Shown one piece after another: positions 63,166 to 64,000 of a DNA stretch of 64,000 nucleotides (within the stretch, counting starts at the first letter, position 1; every line of letters begins with the position of its first letter). The translations under genes were made by a program, and so were the position numbers. The stretch is from Petrolisthes cinctipes (Eukaryota > Arthropoda > Malacostraca > Decapoda > Porcellanidae): positions 400,001 to 464,000 of the forward strand of contig JAWQEG010000166.1 of NCBI GenBank assembly GCA_033782935.1, given 5' to 3'. A model generated the notes under the pieces. The model made no database searches and was not told where the DNA came from. It saw nothing but the letters and a program-made list of their open reading frames with translations.

Positions 63166-64000
63166 GTACAGATCGCTTCTGGGCTCCAAAATATCAAATT
63201 TTCGGGTGTTTTGGGCCTGAATTTGATATATCGACTTTGGGCATCTAAAATATCGATTTTTAGCATGTTTTGGGCCTATATTTTGAAAATATTCTAGCAC
63301 TGAGTAGGCATGTACAGATTGCTTCTGGGACCCCAAAATATCGAATTTTCGGGTGTTTTGAGCATGAATTTGAGATATAAACGGGAACAGAAGATGCATG
63401 CACATATTGACTTTTGGGCACCTAAAATATCAATTTTGAGCCTGTTTTGGGTCTGTATCTTGAAAACATTCTAACAAGGAGTAGGCATGTACAGATCGCT
63501 TCTAGGACCCAAAAATACCGAATTTTCGGTTGTTTTTGAGCCTGAATTTGAGATATAAACGGGTACAGAAGATACATGCACTTATCGACTGTGGACACTT
63601 AAAATATCGATTTTTAGCGTGTTTTGGGCCTATTTTTTGAAAAAATTCTCGCACTGACTAGGCATGTACAGATCGCTTCTGGGACCCCAAAATATCGAAT
63701 TTTCGGGTGTTTTGAGGTTGAATTTGAGATATAAACGAGTGCAGAAGATGCATACACATATTGACTTTGGGCACCTAAAATATCGATTTTCAGCATGTTT
63801 TGGGCCCGTATTTTGAAAATACTCTAACACGGAGTAGGCATGTACAGATCGCTTCTGGGAACCCAAAATATCGAATTTTTGGGTGCTTTGGGCCTGAATT
63901 TGATATATCGACTTTCGGCACCTAAAATATCGATTTTTAGCATGTTTTGGGCCTATATTTTGAAAATATTCTAGCACTGAGTAGGCATGTACAGATCGCT
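63166..64000. repeat. Block resembling 55.9-56.8 kb, copy 2, open at window edge
   Basis: This is the +7231 partner of 55,935-56,768, interrupted at about 63,400-63,710 by units with GAGCCTGTTTTGGGTCTG and CTAACAAGGAGTAGG. The match continues to the last base, so the duplication probably extends beyond the window. Confidence 0.7.

Larger units (their letters stand above)
1..64000. repeat. Satellite DNA array filling the whole window
   Basis: Every stretch aligns to one tandem repeat family with unit lengths of mainly 147 and 177 bp. All units share the same orientation: CACCTAAAATATCGAT, GTAGGCATGTACAGAT and ATCGAATTTTCGGGTG recur in that order on the + strand from end to end. I saw no inverted unit, no transposon insertion, no target-site duplication and no unique spacer. 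The array continues past both window edges, since position 1 and position 64000 both fall inside monomers. Such arrays are typical of eukaryotic heterochromatin. Centromeric, pericentromeric and subtelomeric locations cannot be told apart from sequence alone. I do not recognise the family as a named satellite. Confidence 0.97.
31751..64000. repeat. Degenerate dimeric satellite domain without the 1763-bp HOR
   Basis: S and L monomers still alternate in most places, but no copy of the full 11-mer HOR is present. Monomers are more varied, with GATTGCTTC, CACTTAAAATATCG, GAGGTTGAATTTGG, GCATACACATATTG, TTGAAAACATTC and CACCAAAAAGATCG. Homogenisation is local, through duplications of 0.4 to 2.4 kb listed separately. 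Stretches not covered by those entries (for example 33,080-34,240, 37,834-38,260, 43,605-44,290, 53,150-55,930 and 56,770-58,190) hold unremarkable degenerate S-L dimers. Confidence 0.85.

Noticed and set aside
1..64000. CRISPR array
   Set aside because: Repeats are contiguous 147/177-bp units that differ by point changes. There are no short direct repeats separated by unique spacers and no cas genes.
1..64000. Telomeric repeats or a subtelomeric junction
   Set aside because: No run of TTAGGG, TTTAGGG or TTAGG-type repeats is present. A subtelomeric position cannot be excluded, but nothing in the window supports it.
1..64000. Assignment to a named satellite family or species
   Set aside because: I do not recognise the monomer. 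A search of the L and S consensus against repeat databases would decide; a long match at high identity would name the family.

Overview
The whole 64-kb window is one continuous tandem satellite DNA array. I found no protein-coding gene, RNA gene, transposon, CRISPR array or stretch of unique sequence. Every part reads as the same repeat family in the same head-to-tail orientation. This kind of sequence is typical of eukaryotic centromeric, pericentromeric or subtelomeric heterochromatin. The window itself does not identify the species. One L monomer counted by hand is about 39% G+C and not CpG-depleted, which argues weakly against a heavily methylated vertebrate genome. A plant or an invertebrate is possible.

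The array is nested on several levels. (1) The basic block is a half-unit of about 88 bp built around AAAATATCGA...TTTTG.GCCT. (2) Two diverged half-units (H1, 88 bp; H2, 89 bp) make a long monomer, L, of 177 bp. A 30-bp shorter H2 (59 bp) makes a short monomer, S, of 147 bp. I phase monomers on the + strand at CACCTAAAA. (3) H1 has two forms. Alpha (TTTTTAGCATG, CTAGCACTGAG) normally heads L; beta (TTTTCTGTATG or TTTTCAGCATA, CTAACACGGAG) normally heads S. They alternate as an S-L dimer of about 324 bp. (4) In the left half, 11 monomers (6 S, 5 L) form a higher-order repeat (HOR) of 1763 bp. (5) Larger blocks are themselves tandemly duplicated: 7258 bp, 2910 bp, 1797 bp and 2346 bp.

Layout: 1-7,782 holds successive HOR copies. 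7,284-21,798 is a 7.26-kb tandem duplication; each copy carries a divergent block of L-rich monomers followed by HOR copies. 21,799-24,678 holds more HOR copies with unequal-crossover junctions. 24,679-30,498 is a 2.91-kb tandem duplication. 30,499 to about 31,750 is the rest of the divergent block. From about 31,750 to 64,000 the regular 1763-bp HOR is gone. That half holds more diverged dimers, many local duplications, and a lineage of monomers sharing one 18-bp deletion, which never occurs in the left half. The simplest reading is a younger, homogenised HOR domain on the left passing into an older or less homogenised domain on the right.

The minus strand has long open frames (up to 415 codons) because 147, 177, 324 and the 18- and 30-bp indels are all multiples of three and the consensus has no stop in one frame. 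I read these as satellite artefacts. Block boundaries come from reading and comparing by eye. Monomer anchor positions are exact where listed; duplication edges given as 'about' are good to a few tens of bases.
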